Origin: Propionivibrio hellwigii
GTDB taxonomy: Bacteria > Pseudomonadota > Gammaproteobacteria > Burkholderiales > Rhodocyclaceae
NCBI RefSeq assembly: GCF_041770905.1
Contig: NZ_JBEUWX010000002.1
Location: 1,798,001 to 1,862,000, forward strand
Direction: 5' to 3'
DNA: 64,000 bases
Shown here: positions 34,065 through 43,367 of the stretch, piece after piece
Layout of the letters: each line of letters opens with the position of its first letter
Numbering within the stretch: position 1 is the stretch's first letter
The notes under the pieces: generated by a model
Told to the model about the DNA's origin: nothing
Database searches by the model: none
Seen by the model: the letters and a program-made list of their open reading frames with translations, nothing else
Position numbers and translations under genes: made by a program

Positions 34065-35033
34065 TTATGAAAGGGCGGGCGACGAAAATACTGCGCCGCG
34101 CGCTACCGGCGTCCCGGCCAGAAACTGGGCGGCGGACAGGCGTTTTGCGCCGGCCTTTTGCAGCGCCAGCAAACACAACGCGCCTTCGCCGCAAGCCACG
34201 AGGATGCCGTTTTCCTTATCGGCAGACAGCACCGTGCCAGGCACCACCCCATGACTGCTGCCTTGGGCACATTCCGCCACATCCGCCGCAGTGCGGACTT
34301 CTGCGCGCCAAATCTTGATCGGAACGCCGTCCAGATGCGTCAGCGCACCGGGAAACGGATTAAAGGCGCGCACCTGGCGGGCAAGTTCTACGGCGGGCAG
34401 ACGCCAATTAAGCACAGCCTCTGACTTTTCCAGCTTGGCGGCATAGGTCACACCGTGTCCGGACTGCGGTTGCATTGCCATAGGCAAATGCGCCAAGGCA
34501 TCGACGATCAGACGCCCGCCCAGATCGGCCAGACGGTCGTGCAAACTGCCGGCAGTATCATTCGGCGCAATGGTCAAAGCCTCCGAAAGCAGCACCGGGC
34601 CGGTATCCAGGCCGGCTTCCATCTGCATGATGCAGACGCCGGTTTCTGTATCGCCTGCAAGAATCGCGCGCTGAATGGGTGCTGCGCCACGCCAGCGCGG
34701 CAGCAGCGAAGCGTGAATGTTGAGGCAGCCGAAATGCGGAATGTCAAGCACGGCTTGCGGCAGAATCAGCCCATAGGCGGCAACCACCATAACGTCGGCG
34801 CCCACGGTACGAAGCTGCTCCTGCGCAGCGGTATCGCGCAGACTCACCGGCTGGAAAACCTCGATGCCCTGTTCAAGTGCAAAGCGCTTGACCGGCGAGG
34901 CCTGCACGGCCATTCCTCGACCGGACGGTCGGTCTGGCTGGGTCAGCACCAGTGCGATCTGGTACCCAGCAGCCTCGATAGCGCGCAGCGCATGCGCCGA
35001 GAATTCTGGTGTACCGGCAAAAATCAGATTCAT
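34065..35033 (-). CDS. fmt: Methionyl-tRNA formyltransferase
   Basis: The enzyme formylates Met-tRNA(fMet) with 10-formyl-THF for initiation of translation. The 322-residue protein has the N-terminal FAGTPEFSAHALRA, the folate-binding and catalytic loop HASLLPRWRGAAPIQRAI (Asn-His-Asp triad, with NIH and the Asp in GLDTGPV) and the C-terminal OB-like domain. Its start overlaps the def stop as ATGA. The pair def-fmt is a conserved operon. Confidence 0.96.
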   Translation of the reverse strand: MNLIFAGTPEFSAHALRAIEAAGYQIALVLTQPDRPSGRGMAVQASPVKRFALEQGIEVFQPVSLRDTAAQEQLRTVGADVMVVAAYGLILPQAVLDIPHFGCLNIHASLLPRWRGAAPIQRAILAGDTETGVCIMQMEAGLDTGPVLLSEALTIAPNDTAGSLHDRLADLGGRLIVDALAHLPMAMQPQSGHGVTYAAKLEKSEAVLNWRLPAVELARQVRAFNPFPGALTHLDGVPIKIWRAEVRTAADVAECAQGSSHGVVPGTVLSADKENGILVACGEGALCLLALQKAGAKRLSAAQFLAGTPVARGAVFSSPALS

Positions 35034-35533
35034 GCGGTAATTCGCGCCTGTTTAGCCAATCTGGTTTTGATGCGCCCGAGTTTGAGCGGCGAGAGGCGTT
35101 CAATGAATAGGATGCCTTTCAGATGATCGATCTCATGCTGGATGCAGACCGCAAGCAGACCATCGGCCGCCAGCGTCCGCGCCTGACCGTCGAGGTCAAA
35201 ATAGCGAACAACAATGTGTTCGGCGCGTTTGACCTGTTCGTACACACCGGGGATCGACAGGCAACCTTCCTCGCCGATCTGTTCGCCCTCGCTGGAAAGA
35301 ATCTCGGGGTTGATGAACACCTGAAGCTGGTCCCGCGTTTCGGAAACATCAATGACAATAAGCTGCTGATGCACGTCGACCTGCGTTGCCGCGAGGCCAA
35401 TACCCGGCGCTTCGTACATCGTCTCGGCCATATCTTCTGCGAGGCGGCGAAGTGCTTCGTCAAAATGCGTTATGGGCGCTGCGATTTTCTTGAGTCGGGG
35501 ATTGGGAAAACGAAGAATGGGAAGTAAGGCCAT
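35030..35533 (-). CDS. def: Peptide deformylase
   Basis: The enzyme removes the formyl group from nascent proteins. The 167-residue protein has all three motifs: GIGLAATQ (near residue 45), EGCLSIPG (metal-binding Cys) and QHEIDHLKG (two metal-binding His and catalytic Glu). The ATG at 35533 gives MALLPILRFPNPRL, the expected N-terminus; a longer in-frame start reaches into the divergent promoter region. It is divergent from the LysM gene. Confidence 0.96.
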   Translation of the reverse strand: MALLPILRFPNPRLKKIAAPITHFDEALRRLAEDMAETMYEAPGIGLAATQVDVHQQLIVIDVSETRDQLQVFINPEILSSEGEQIGEEGCLSIPGVYEQVKRAEHIVVRYFDLDGQARTLAADGLLAVCIQHEIDHLKGILFIERLSPLKLGRIKTRLAKQARITA

Positions 35534-35760
35534 ATAAAAAGCTTGCTCAAATAAATAATTGCGTGCAGAATCCAATGGAATATCTAAGAATGACATCTGC
35601 CATATTTGCCGGATTCCAGATTTCCACCGGAGTCTCCCCAAAAATCGCCGAAAATTTCATAGGCATTTGTTCAAAAGGGGAAACTTCAAAGGAATGGGCT
35701 AGCGAATAAAGGCATTGAGGGTTTTCAAGATATTGCCGATTGTCTAGTGAGGATAACACG

Positions 35761-36816
35761 ATGATACGCCGCATTATATCTGCGCTCCTGCTCGCTGCGA
35801 CCGCCACACTGTGCGTGGCTCAGGGAAAACCAGCCGAACCGGCTGACAAACCGATCGAACTCGCCAAAGCGGCGCCCCGACGATATGTTGTCGTTAAGGG
35901 CGACACATTATGGGATATTTCTGCAAAATTCCTTAAACACCCTTGGCGCTGGCCGGAAATCTGGCGGATGAACCGTAAACAGATCCGCAACCCACATCGT
36001 ATTTATCCGGGGGATGTCATCATTCTGAGTCGAGATGCTTCCGGCAGACCGTATCTGCGCAGGGAAACGGTCAAGCTAAGGCCCAAAATCTATGAAACCC
36101 CCAATGATTCGGGCGCAATTCCGCCCATTCCGGCACACGTCATCGAACCGTTTTTGGCCGCACCGCTGGTCGTCGAGGCTGACGAAATCGACAAGCTCAC
36201 CAATGCGCCGCGTATCGTTGCAACTCAGAACGAGCGCGTCAATGTCGGCAATGGCGATCTGGTTTACGCCAACAATATCGATCCCGACACAGCGATGTGG
36301 AATGTCTACCGCAAAGGCCGGCCGCTGTTTGATCCAGAAGATGGAAAAACCGTACTTGGCTACGAAGCATTCCACCTGGGCACGGCCAAGCAGGTACGTC
36401 CCGGGGAACCGGCAACGCTTGAGATCCAGACAATCAAACAGGAAATCGGGGTCAGTGATCGCCTTGCGCCGGCAACCAGGCCACCATTTATTGATTATGT
36501 TCCACACCGGCCGGATGTGCAGATTGAAGGCCGCATCATTTCTGTTTATGGCGGCGTGGGCACGGGCGGACAAGGTTCGATTATTGCCATCAATCGCGGC
36601 GCACGCGACGGCCTAGAAATTGGTCATGTACTGGCGCTCGAACGCAATCTGACCTTTACGGAGCGCGATGAAAACGACAATAAAGTCAGCGTTCAAATTC
36701 CGGCAACGCGAACTGGGTTAATCTTTATCTTCCGTACATTTGCACATATTTCGTATGCGCTGGTAATGCAGTCTGATGGCATCATCGAACAGAACGATTT
36801 TGTCAGAACGCCATAA
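35761..36816 (+). CDS. LysM-domain secreted protein
   Basis: The 351-residue protein has a signal peptide (about residues 1-22, ending ATLCVAQG) and one LysM peptidoglycan-binding domain (about 40-90; YVVVKGDTLWDISAKFL, IYPGDVIIL). A long C-terminal region without a recognised fold follows. Homologues lie directly upstream of dprA in betaproteobacteria, as here. TGAGGA at 35748 serves the ATG at 35761. A role in cell-wall interaction is likely from the domain. Confidence 0.87.
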   Translation: MIRRIISALLLAATATLCVAQGKPAEPADKPIELAKAAPRRYVVVKGDTLWDISAKFLKHPWRWPEIWRMNRKQIRNPHRIYPGDVIILSRDASGRPYLRRETVKLRPKIYETPNDSGAIPPIPAHVIEPFLAAPLVVEADEIDKLTNAPRIVATQNERVNVGNGDLVYANNIDPDTAMWNVYRKGRPLFDPEDGKTVLGYEAFHLGTAKQVRPGEPATLEIQTIKQEIGVSDRLAPATRPPFIDYVPHRPDVQIEGRIISVYGGVGTGGQGSIIAINRGARDGLEIGHVLALERNLTFTERDENDNKVSVQIPATRTGLIFIFRTFAHISYALVMQSDGIIEQNDFVRTP

Positions 36817-36846
36817 TCAGCGCTGCTTTATGGATTCTGTGCGCCG

Positions 36847-37986
36847 ATGACGCTCGTTGAGGATCCGTCGCTCGACGCCTGGTTGCGCTTAACACTTATA
36901 CCTGGCGTCGGCAGCGAATCACAGCGCAAACTGCTCACCGCCTTCGGGTTACCGGAGGCGGTTTTTTCTGCCAGGTACGATGCTTTGCGTTCTGTCGTCG
37001 GCAGCAAAACCGCCCGTCTATTGCTTGAGGCCGATAATAGCCAGGCAGTTGCCGCTGCTCGTCAATGGGCACAGGCATCCGACCAGCATATTGTGACGTT
37101 GGCCGATACCGCCTACCCCCGTGCATTGCTTGACATTGGCGATCCACCAACACTGATTTATGTACGTGGTCGGCTGGACCTGCTGCAACGCCCAGCATTA
37201 GCGATTGTGGGCAGCCGTAACCCAACGCCGCAAGGAATCAAAAATGCCGAGAATTTTTCTGCCGCCCTGGCGCAGTCAGGACTGATCATTGTCAGCGGTC
37301 TGGCACTGGGTATCGACACGGCAGCACATCTGGCCGCGCTTTCTGTTCAAGGGGATACGATTGCAGTCATCGGCACGGGGATCGACCGCATTTATCCGGC
37401 GCGCAACCTTGACCTTGCCCGAAGGATCGTCAAACAAGGATGCATTATCTCGGAATTTCCCTTGGGAACGCCCGCTGTGGCCCACAATTTCCCTCGCCGT
37501 AATCGCCTAATTTCCGGTTTGGCACGCGGCGTACTTGTCGTCGAAGCTGCGGCTGAGAGCGGCTCATTAATCACTGCACGCCTGGCAGGCGAACAAGGTA
37601 AAGAGGTTTTTTCCATTCCCGGATCGATCCACTCTCCCCAAGCGCGTGGTTGCCATAAACTTATCAAACAAGGCGCAAAGCTTGTCGAAACGGTGCAGGA
37701 TATCTTGGAGGAGCTGGATTGGCACTATCAGCCCAGCGAGAAAGGCCAAGCAAGCGCTTCTCCTCCCCTGACGCCTTCGGTTACAGTTACAGCTACGGGC
37801 CAGGAAGCACAGACAGATGCAGATGAACTGCTGGCGCTCATTGGCTTTGATCCATGCAGCATCGACGAACTGGCCGCACGGAGTGGCTTGTCTATCGAAA
37901 TACTTTCGCAGCGATTGCTACAGCTCGAACTTGATGGCCATCTCGCCAATTTGCCCGGCGGACGATTTCAGCGCATATCGGCATAG
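36847..37986 (+). CDS. dprA: DNA processing protein DprA (RecA loader)
   Basis: DprA binds incoming single-stranded DNA in natural transformation and loads RecA. The 379-residue protein has an N-terminal helical part, the Rossmann core (AIVGSRNPTPQGIKNAENF, VSGLALGIDTAAH, GTGIDRIYP, FPRRNRLISGLA, ESGSLITARLAGEQG) and a C-terminal winged-helix domain (FDPCSIDELAARSGLSIEIL). It starts 30 bases past the LysM gene. The smg gene, usually between dprA and topB in this class, is absent. Confidence 0.94.
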   Translation: MTLVEDPSLDAWLRLTLIPGVGSESQRKLLTAFGLPEAVFSARYDALRSVVGSKTARLLLEADNSQAVAAARQWAQASDQHIVTLADTAYPRALLDIGDPPTLIYVRGRLDLLQRPALAIVGSRNPTPQGIKNAENFSAALAQSGLIIVSGLALGIDTAAHLAALSVQGDTIAVIGTGIDRIYPARNLDLARRIVKQGCIISEFPLGTPAVAHNFPRRNRLISGLARGVLVVEAAAESGSLITARLAGEQGKEVFSIPGSIHSPQARGCHKLIKQGAKLVETVQDILEELDWHYQPSEKGQASASPPLTPSVTVTATGQEAQTDADELLALIGFDPCSIDELAARSGLSIEILSQRLLQLELDGHLANLPGGRFQRISA

Positions 37987-38200
37987 TGGCGCTTTTTTCA
38001 ACGGTCAGAAAATCCGTGTAAACACTTTGTAAACATGCACTGCCACTCTCTAGTTTTATGGAAGCCTAGGTGAAGCCAGCAATCCGAAAGCCCCAGATTT
38101 CCAGCGCTTGCCAATCGCTATCGTCCGCTCTTATCATGCGGTCTGTTCGTACCGACATGATGAATGCATTCTATATTTTCTTGCGCAGCAGCTTTACGCC

Positions 38201-40759
38201 ATGACTAAAAAACTGATTATTGCCGAGAAACCTTCGGTTGCCAGCGATATCGCCCGAGCACTCGGTGGATTCACTAAGCGCGATGATTATTATGAAAGCG
38301 AGACGGCGGTCATCTGCTCGGCGGTTGGTCATTTGCTCGAACTGGTTTGCCCAGAAAATTATGAGGTCAAGCGCGGCAAATGGTCTTTTGCCCATTTGCC
38401 AGTCATTCCGCCACATTTTGATCTCAAACCAATCGATAAAACGGAATCCCGTCTCAAACTGCTTATCAAACTGATCAAGCGCAAGGATGTAACGAGCCTT
38501 GTCAATGCCTGTGACGCAGGCCGCGAAGGCGAGCTAATTTTTAACTATATCGTCCGCTATAGCAAAACGAATAAACCTGTCGAACGGCTTTGGCTACAGT
38601 CCATGACGCAACAATCGATCCGCGACGGGTTCTCCAGATTGCGTCCGGGCGCTGATATGCGCGGACTGGCGGACGCGGCTGCTTGCCGCTCTGAGGCCGA
38701 CTGGCTGGTCGGCATCAACGGCACTCGTGCCATGACGGCTTTCAACTCCAAAACAGGCGGTTTTCATTTGACGACGGTGGGTCGCGTACAGACGCCGACG
38801 TTAGCGCTATTGGTTGACCGCGAGGCAAAAATCCGTAAATTCAAGCCACGCGCTTACTGGGAGGTTGAGGCGACCTTTGTTTGTCTGGCTGGCGAATACC
38901 GGGGAAAATGGTTTTCCGAGGCATTCAAGGGGAAGGAAAACGACGAACATGCGCGTGCTGATCGCTTGTGGGATGAAACTCAAGCCCTTGATCTGCAAAA
39001 GAAATGTGAAGGTAAATCTGGCCAGGTTAGCGAAGAATCCAAACCATCGACCCAACTCTCGCCATTACTTTACGATCTGACCAGTCTACAGCGTGACGCG
39101 AATAGCCGCTTCGGTTTCTCTGCTAAATCAACACTGGCGTTGGCGCAGGCCTTGTATGAAAAACACAAGGTGCTGACCTATCCACGCACGGATTCACGCG
39201 CCTTGCCCGAAGATTATTTAGCAACCGTCAAAAATACGCTGATAACGCTTACTGGAGAAGGGGTTGGTAAAAGCCATGACGAAGCATTAATTGCTCGCTA
39301 TGCACCCTTCGCACACCAGATTCTGGCGCGAAATTGGGTAGTACCCAACAAACGTATCTTTAATAATTCAAAAATTTCCGACCACTTTGCCATCATTCCG
39401 ACAACACAGGCACCCAAACACCTTTCTGAACCAGAACAAAAACTTTACGATCTTGTCGTCAAACGTTTTCTCGCAGTTTTTTATCCAGCGGCCGAGTATT
39501 TGCTGACCACCCGGATTACCCGCGTAGAAGGCGAACCGTTTAAAAGTGAAGGCAAAGTATTGGTTACGCCTGGTTGGCTTACGGTTTATGGTCGGGATCG
39601 TCAGGAAGGGGAGGATGGTAACCTGGCTCCAGTTGAGGCCAAGGAAATCGTACGCACTAACGAAGTTAGTATTAACTCGAATCAAACGCGCCCGCCCGCC
39701 CGTTATTCTGAGGCCACTTTACTTTCGGCCATGGAAGGTGCAGGCAAAACAGTTGATGATGAAGAACTGAAAGCCGCCATGGCGGGGCGCGGTCTGGGTA
39801 CGCCTGCAACGCGTGCCCAAATTATCGAGAACTTACTAATCGAACAATATGTTCACCGTGAAGGGCGGGAACTACAGCCAACAGCTAAAGCATTTTCGTT
39901 GATGACGCTGCTTAATGGCCTGGGTATTCCAGAACTGACCGCTGCCGAATTGACTGGAGAGTGGGAATATAAGCTTGCGCGCATGGAACGCGGCGAAATG
40001 TCGCGCCCAGCCTTCATGAAAGAAATTTCTGCGATGACAGAATTGATCGTCAAACGCGCTAAAACCTATGACAGCGACACGATTCCCGGCGACTTTGGGG
40101 AACTGAGCGCACCTTGTCCTAAGTGCGGTGGGCATATCAAAGAAACATACAAGAAGTTTCAGTGCCAGGAATGTGATTTTGCTTTGTGGAAAATTGTCGC
40201 CGGGCGCCAGTTCGAGCCTGATGAAATTGAAATATTGATCACTGCGCGCGTTATTGGCCCATTGACGGGTTTCCGCAACAAGATGGGACGACCGTTCAAC
40301 GCCACAATTCGCTTGAACGCTGATAACGTACCGGAATTTGATTTTGGGCAAACTGGCAATAAAGATGATGAAAACGCTGAACCCGTTGATTTTTCTAACC
40401 AGACAAGTCTTGGCATATGCCCCAAATGTAATGCCAATATATTCGAGTACGGCACAGCTTACGTTTGTGAAAAATCGATAGGAAAAAATCGGACATGTGA
40501 TTTCCGCTCAGGAAAAGTCATATTGCAACAGCCCATTGCCCCAGAACAGATGCATAAACTACTTACAACAGGGCGCACTGATTTACTCAAAAATTTTATT
40601 TCCGCACGTACACGACGGAAATTTTCTGCGTATCTGGTACGCGGTACTGACGGTAAAATTGGTTTTGAGTTTGAAAAGAAGGAAAAAACTAAAGCGCCAT
40701 TACTAGCTGATAAAGAAAAAAATGCGAAAAACGTAAAGAGTAAGGCACTTAAAGTTTGA
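38201..40759 (+). CDS. topB: DNA topoisomerase III
   Basis: The 852-residue type IA topoisomerase decatenates replication intermediates. It begins with the TOPRIM domain (KKLIIAEKPSVASDIARALG, DAGREGELIF). The active-site tyrosine is in LTYPRTDSRALPEDY. The C-terminus has zinc-ribbon modules (CPKCGGHIKETYKKFQCQEC and CPKCNANIFEYGTAYVC). The ATG at 38201 starts MTKKLIIAEKPS; the longer frame upstream is not conserved. Base composition here is already lower in GC than in dprA and falls further to the right. Confidence 0.94.
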   Translation: MTKKLIIAEKPSVASDIARALGGFTKRDDYYESETAVICSAVGHLLELVCPENYEVKRGKWSFAHLPVIPPHFDLKPIDKTESRLKLLIKLIKRKDVTSLVNACDAGREGELIFNYIVRYSKTNKPVERLWLQSMTQQSIRDGFSRLRPGADMRGLADAAACRSEADWLVGINGTRAMTAFNSKTGGFHLTTVGRVQTPTLALLVDREAKIRKFKPRAYWEVEATFVCLAGEYRGKWFSEAFKGKENDEHARADRLWDETQALDLQKKCEGKSGQVSEESKPSTQLSPLLYDLTSLQRDANSRFGFSAKSTLALAQALYEKHKVLTYPRTDSRALPEDYLATVKNTLITLTGEGVGKSHDEALIARYAPFAHQILARNWVVPNKRIFNNSKISDHFAIIPTTQAPKHLSEPEQKLYDLVVKRFLAVFYPAAEYLLTTRITRVEGEPFKSEGKVLVTPGWLTVYGRDRQEGEDGNLAPVEAKEIVRTNEVSINSNQTRPPARYSEATLLSAMEGAGKTVDDEELKAAMAGRGLGTPATRAQIIENLLIEQYVHREGRELQPTAKAFSLMTLLNGLGIPELTAAELTGEWEYKLARMERGEMSRPAFMKEISAMTELIVKRAKTYDSDTIPGDFGELSAPCPKCGGHIKETYKKFQCQECDFALWKIVAGRQFEPDEIEILITARVIGPLTGFRNKMGRPFNATIRLNADNVPEFDFGQTGNKDDENAEPVDFSNQTSLGICPKCNANIFEYGTAYVCEKSIGKNRTCDFRSGKVILQQPIAPEQMHKLLTTGRTDLLKNFISARTRRKFSAYLVRGTDGKIGFEFEKKEKTKAPLLADKEKNAKNVKSKALKV

Positions 40760-41022
40760 TCTAGATATAGCGTTTGATTGAATGCAAGCCAATACCTATA
40801 TCTGGAGCCAAAAAGGCTAGTGAAAAGTAGTGCAGAATCTAGGGAAGAGTTTTTTACGTAATCCAAAAATAGTTTGAGTATCTGTTATTTCTATTTATTT
40901 CAACAAGTTAGCTAACAATTTTGTTAAGCTTAAGCTCCATAAGGCGTAGCCTTCCCCTGAGTTGAGACATTTTTAAAGGAGAACTTTTGGCAGTCTATGA
41001 AGATGACTGAAGGAGAGTTCTG

Positions 41023-41298
41023 ATGCGCAAGAGCAAGTTCACCGAATCCCAGATTGTGGGGATCCTGAAGGAGGGCGATGCAGGCATTGCCATCAATGAT
41101 CTGGTGCGCAGCCACGGGATCAGTGTGGCGACGTACTACAAGTGGAAGAGCCGCTATGGCGGCATGGATGTTGCGGAGTTGGCGCGGATGCGCGAGCTTG
41201 AGGCCGAGAACAGCCGACTCAAGCGTTTGTATGCCGAGCAGGCGCTGGAGATTCATGCCTTGAAGGATGTGATCGCAAAAAAGCACTGGGACCGCTAG
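41023..41298 (+). CDS. IS3-family transposase OrfA
   Basis: This 91-residue helix-turn-helix protein (KFTESQIVGILKEGDAGIAI, VATYYKWKSRYGG) has a leucine-zipper-like end (RELEAENSRLKRLYAEQALE), as in IS3/IS407-type OrfA. An A6G run at 41277-41283 (GCAAAAAAGCAC) near its end is a typical slippery site for the -1 frameshift that makes the OrfAB fusion transposase. Confidence 0.9.
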   Translation: MRKSKFTESQIVGILKEGDAGIAINDLVRSHGISVATYYKWKSRYGGMDVAELARMRELEAENSRLKRLYAEQALEIHALKDVIAKKHWDR

Positions 41299-41324
41299 AG
41301 CGGCACGAGCTAGCGCAGGCTCTG

Positions 41325-42140
41325 GTGGTCGAGCATGGCTTGTCGGTGCAACGGGCGTGCCGCGCCAGCGGTCTGGCAAAGGCCTCGTGGTATAGGCCGG
41401 TGACGGAGACGATTACGAAGGATGCTGAAGTCATTGAGGCATTGCAAGGGCTGGTCGCACGGCATGGGCGATGGGGCTTCTGGAAGTGCTTCCGGCGCCT
41501 GCGGCTGGATGGCCACCTTTGGAACCATAAGCGGGTTTGGCGGGTGTACTGCCAACTCAAACTCAATCTGCCACGGCGGACGAAGAAGCGCCTGCCGATG
41601 CGGGAGCGACAGACACTGGAGGCGCCAATGCAAGCCAATGCCCTGTGGTCGATGGATTTCATGGCCGACACGCTCTACAGTGGGCGTCGCTTCCGCACCT
41701 TCAATGTACTGGACGAAGGCGTACGCGAAGCCCTGGCCATTGAGATTGACACCAGCCTGCCGGCCGAGCGCGTGATTCGTGCACTGGAGCAGTTAAAGGA
41801 ATGGCGTGGCCTGCCTCAGGCCATTCGTTGTGACAACGGCCCTGAATACACCGCACAAAGCCTGGTGGAATGGTGTCGCAAGCATCACGTCGAGCTGCGC
41901 TACATCCAACCGGGCAAGCCGAACCAAAATGCTTACATTGAACGATTCAACAAAACCTATCGCACCGAAGTGCTGGACGCGCACCTGTTCGAGGATCTTG
42001 AGCAGGTGCGTGACATCACCGACCTTTGGCTGCAAAGCTACAACGAAGAACGCCCGCATGAGTCGCTCGGCAACCTGCCACCGAGTGTCTTCCACCAACA
42101 ATGCGAACGGGAAAACTCTCCTTTACAACCGTCTACTTGA
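41325..42140 (+). CDS. IS3-family transposase OrfB (expressed by -1 frameshift)
   Basis: The integrase-like catalytic part has an intact DDE triad: Asp in LWSMDFMADTL, Asp in IRCDNGPEY and Glu in NAYIERFNKTYR. The -1 frame is open from the slippery site onward (reading KKALGPLERHELAQ), so OrfA and OrfB can be joined into one protein. The ATG given is the first in frame and may not be used independently. Confidence 0.9.
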   Translation: MVEHGLSVQRACRASGLAKASWYRPVTETITKDAEVIEALQGLVARHGRWGFWKCFRRLRLDGHLWNHKRVWRVYCQLKLNLPRRTKKRLPMRERQTLEAPMQANALWSMDFMADTLYSGRRFRTFNVLDEGVREALAIEIDTSLPAERVIRALEQLKEWRGLPQAIRCDNGPEYTAQSLVEWCRKHHVELRYIQPGKPNQNAYIERFNKTYRTEVLDAHLFEDLEQVRDITDLWLQSYNEERPHESLGNLPPSVFHQQCERENSPLQPST

Positions 42141-42312
42141 CGGGGAAGGCTACGCATGGCCAAGAGGCGCAAAAGATATCGAAACTTAGCCTCACTGATC
42201 TTTGAATGGCGGTAGTACTTGTTTTTGTCTGGCATCTCAGGAAGTTAGCATGTGTTGAACACACGTTTGCTTACTAAGAACGTGTTCATAGTCTCTGCTG
42301 TAAAGTATCGTT

Positions 42313-42639
42313 ATGAACAGAAAAGCCTACCCAAGCGATATAAGTCGCACACAATTTGCTACTCTTCTTCCTCTTTTGGAAAGTGCTCGCAGACGCACAG
42401 CACCGCGCAAAGTGGACTTGTACGATGTCTTTTGTGCCATTCTCTATCTTCTACGCAACGGCTGTGCCTGGCGTGCCTTACCGGGCGATTTTCCCAAATG
42501 GCGCACCGTTCATTCCTACTTCCAAAGATGGAGTGAGCCCCGCGAAAGTGGCATCAGTCTCCTTGAGGAAGCGTTAAAAAAAATCAGGTGGCCGCAGCAC
42601 GTCGCAAGCAGGGACGCCATGAAGCAACCACTTTCCTGA
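42313..42639 (+). CDS. IS5-family transposase, N-terminal frame
   Basis: This frame has the N-terminal domain of IS427-type transposases (YPSDISRTQFATLLPLLESA, DVFCAILYLLRNGCAWRALP). The frame leaves the family pattern after an A-run (TTAAAAAAAATC, about 42573-42584), which is the expected -1 frameshift site joining it to the catalytic frame. Confidence 0.88.
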   Translation: MNRKAYPSDISRTQFATLLPLLESARRRTAPRKVDLYDVFCAILYLLRNGCAWRALPGDFPKWRTVHSYFQRWSEPRESGISLLEEALKKIRWPQHVASRDAMKQPLS

Positions 42640-43106
42640 TTATTGATGCGCAGAGCGTGAAGAACACGGATACCGCCATGGAAAAAGGCTACGATGCGGG
42701 CAAGAAGGTTAGCGGTATCAAGCGACATATAGCGGTTGACACGCAAGGTTTGCCGCATGCCCTTGCGGTAACGACGGCGGATGTTACGGATAGAAAAGGC
42801 GGCCTGGTGGCATTGGAACGTGACAGAGATAATCTTGGTGCGGTACAAAAAGTCCTTGCCGACGGAGGTTACACGGGTCAGGCATTTGCTTCGTCGGTAC
42901 AGGAGTTGATTGGTGCGGAAGTAGAGATTGCCAAACGAAACGAATTGCAGCGTTTTGCGGTATTGCCAAAGCGATGGGTAGTAGAGCGCAGTTTTTCCTG
43001 GTTGGAAAAGAACAGACGGCTTTGGAAAAACTGCGAGCGTAAGTTGAGTACCAGTCTGCAAATGGTAGTTTTGGCTTTCTTGGGAATCCTGCTACGAAGA
43101 CTATGA
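42588..43106 (+). CDS. IS5-family transposase, catalytic frame
   Basis: The 172-residue catalytic part carries the DDE residues: IIDAQSVKNTD, VLADGGYTGQ and RWVVERSFSWLEKNRRLWK. It overlaps the N-terminal frame by 52 bases in a different frame, so production of the full transposase should need programmed frameshifting at the poly-A run. No internal stops are seen. Confidence 0.88.
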   Translation: MAAARRKQGRHEATTFLIIDAQSVKNTDTAMEKGYDAGKKVSGIKRHIAVDTQGLPHALAVTTADVTDRKGGLVALERDRDNLGAVQKVLADGGYTGQAFASSVQELIGAEVEIAKRNELQRFAVLPKRWVVERSFSWLEKNRRLWKNCERKLSTSLQMVVLAFLGILLRRL

Positions 43107-43235
43107 ACACGTTCTAAGAACCTTCGCATATATTTTACCCAGTATCCCGGCTTTTGACAGGAAAACCTGTTAAGAGACTACAACCAATTTTAAGATTTAA
43201 TTTATCTGCCAACAAAAACTAACTTATATCTTGTA

Positions 43236-43251
43236 TGTTTCACGTGAAACA
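43236..43251. promoter_or_regulatory. parS centromere site
   Basis: TGTTTCACGTGAAACA is an exact match to the canonical 16-base parS sequence bound by chromosomal ParB. The palindrome extends three more bases on each side (43233-43254). It lies 117 bases past the gyrB stop, consistent with the origin-proximal position of parS in most bacteria. The parAB genes are not in the window. Confidence 0.93.
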
Positions 43252-43367
43252 TACAGTATCATTTCACTACACATATAAAGCAGCAGGCGCAAACTTTAGT
43301 TTTAGGATCAATGTGAAACTAATCATAAAATCTCGGTTTTTAGGATTTTTAGGAGCAAAATAGAGTC

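Larger units (their letters stand above)
40944..42155 (+). mobile_element. IS3-family insertion sequence
   Basis: A ~1.2-kb element contains two overlapping transposase frames. Its ends share the inverted repeat GCGTAGCCTTCCCC (left from 40944, right ending at 42155), and similarity continues inward through AAAGGAGA. I could not identify a target duplication. The element lies between topB and a second IS. Confidence 0.82.
42278..43114 (+). mobile_element. IS5-family (IS427-type) insertion sequence with TAA target duplication
   Basis: An 837-base element has inverted repeats GAACGTGTTCATAGTCT (left from 42278) and its complement (right ending 43114). A direct repeat TAA flanks it (42275-42277 and 43115-43117), matching the TNA-type targets of IS427 elements. 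It is 120 bases from the IS3 element and about 120 bases from parS. Confidence 0.88.

Noticed and set aside
40930..42160. Target duplication for the IS3-family element
   Set aside because: I compared the bases next to both inverted repeats and found no convincing 3-4 base direct repeat.
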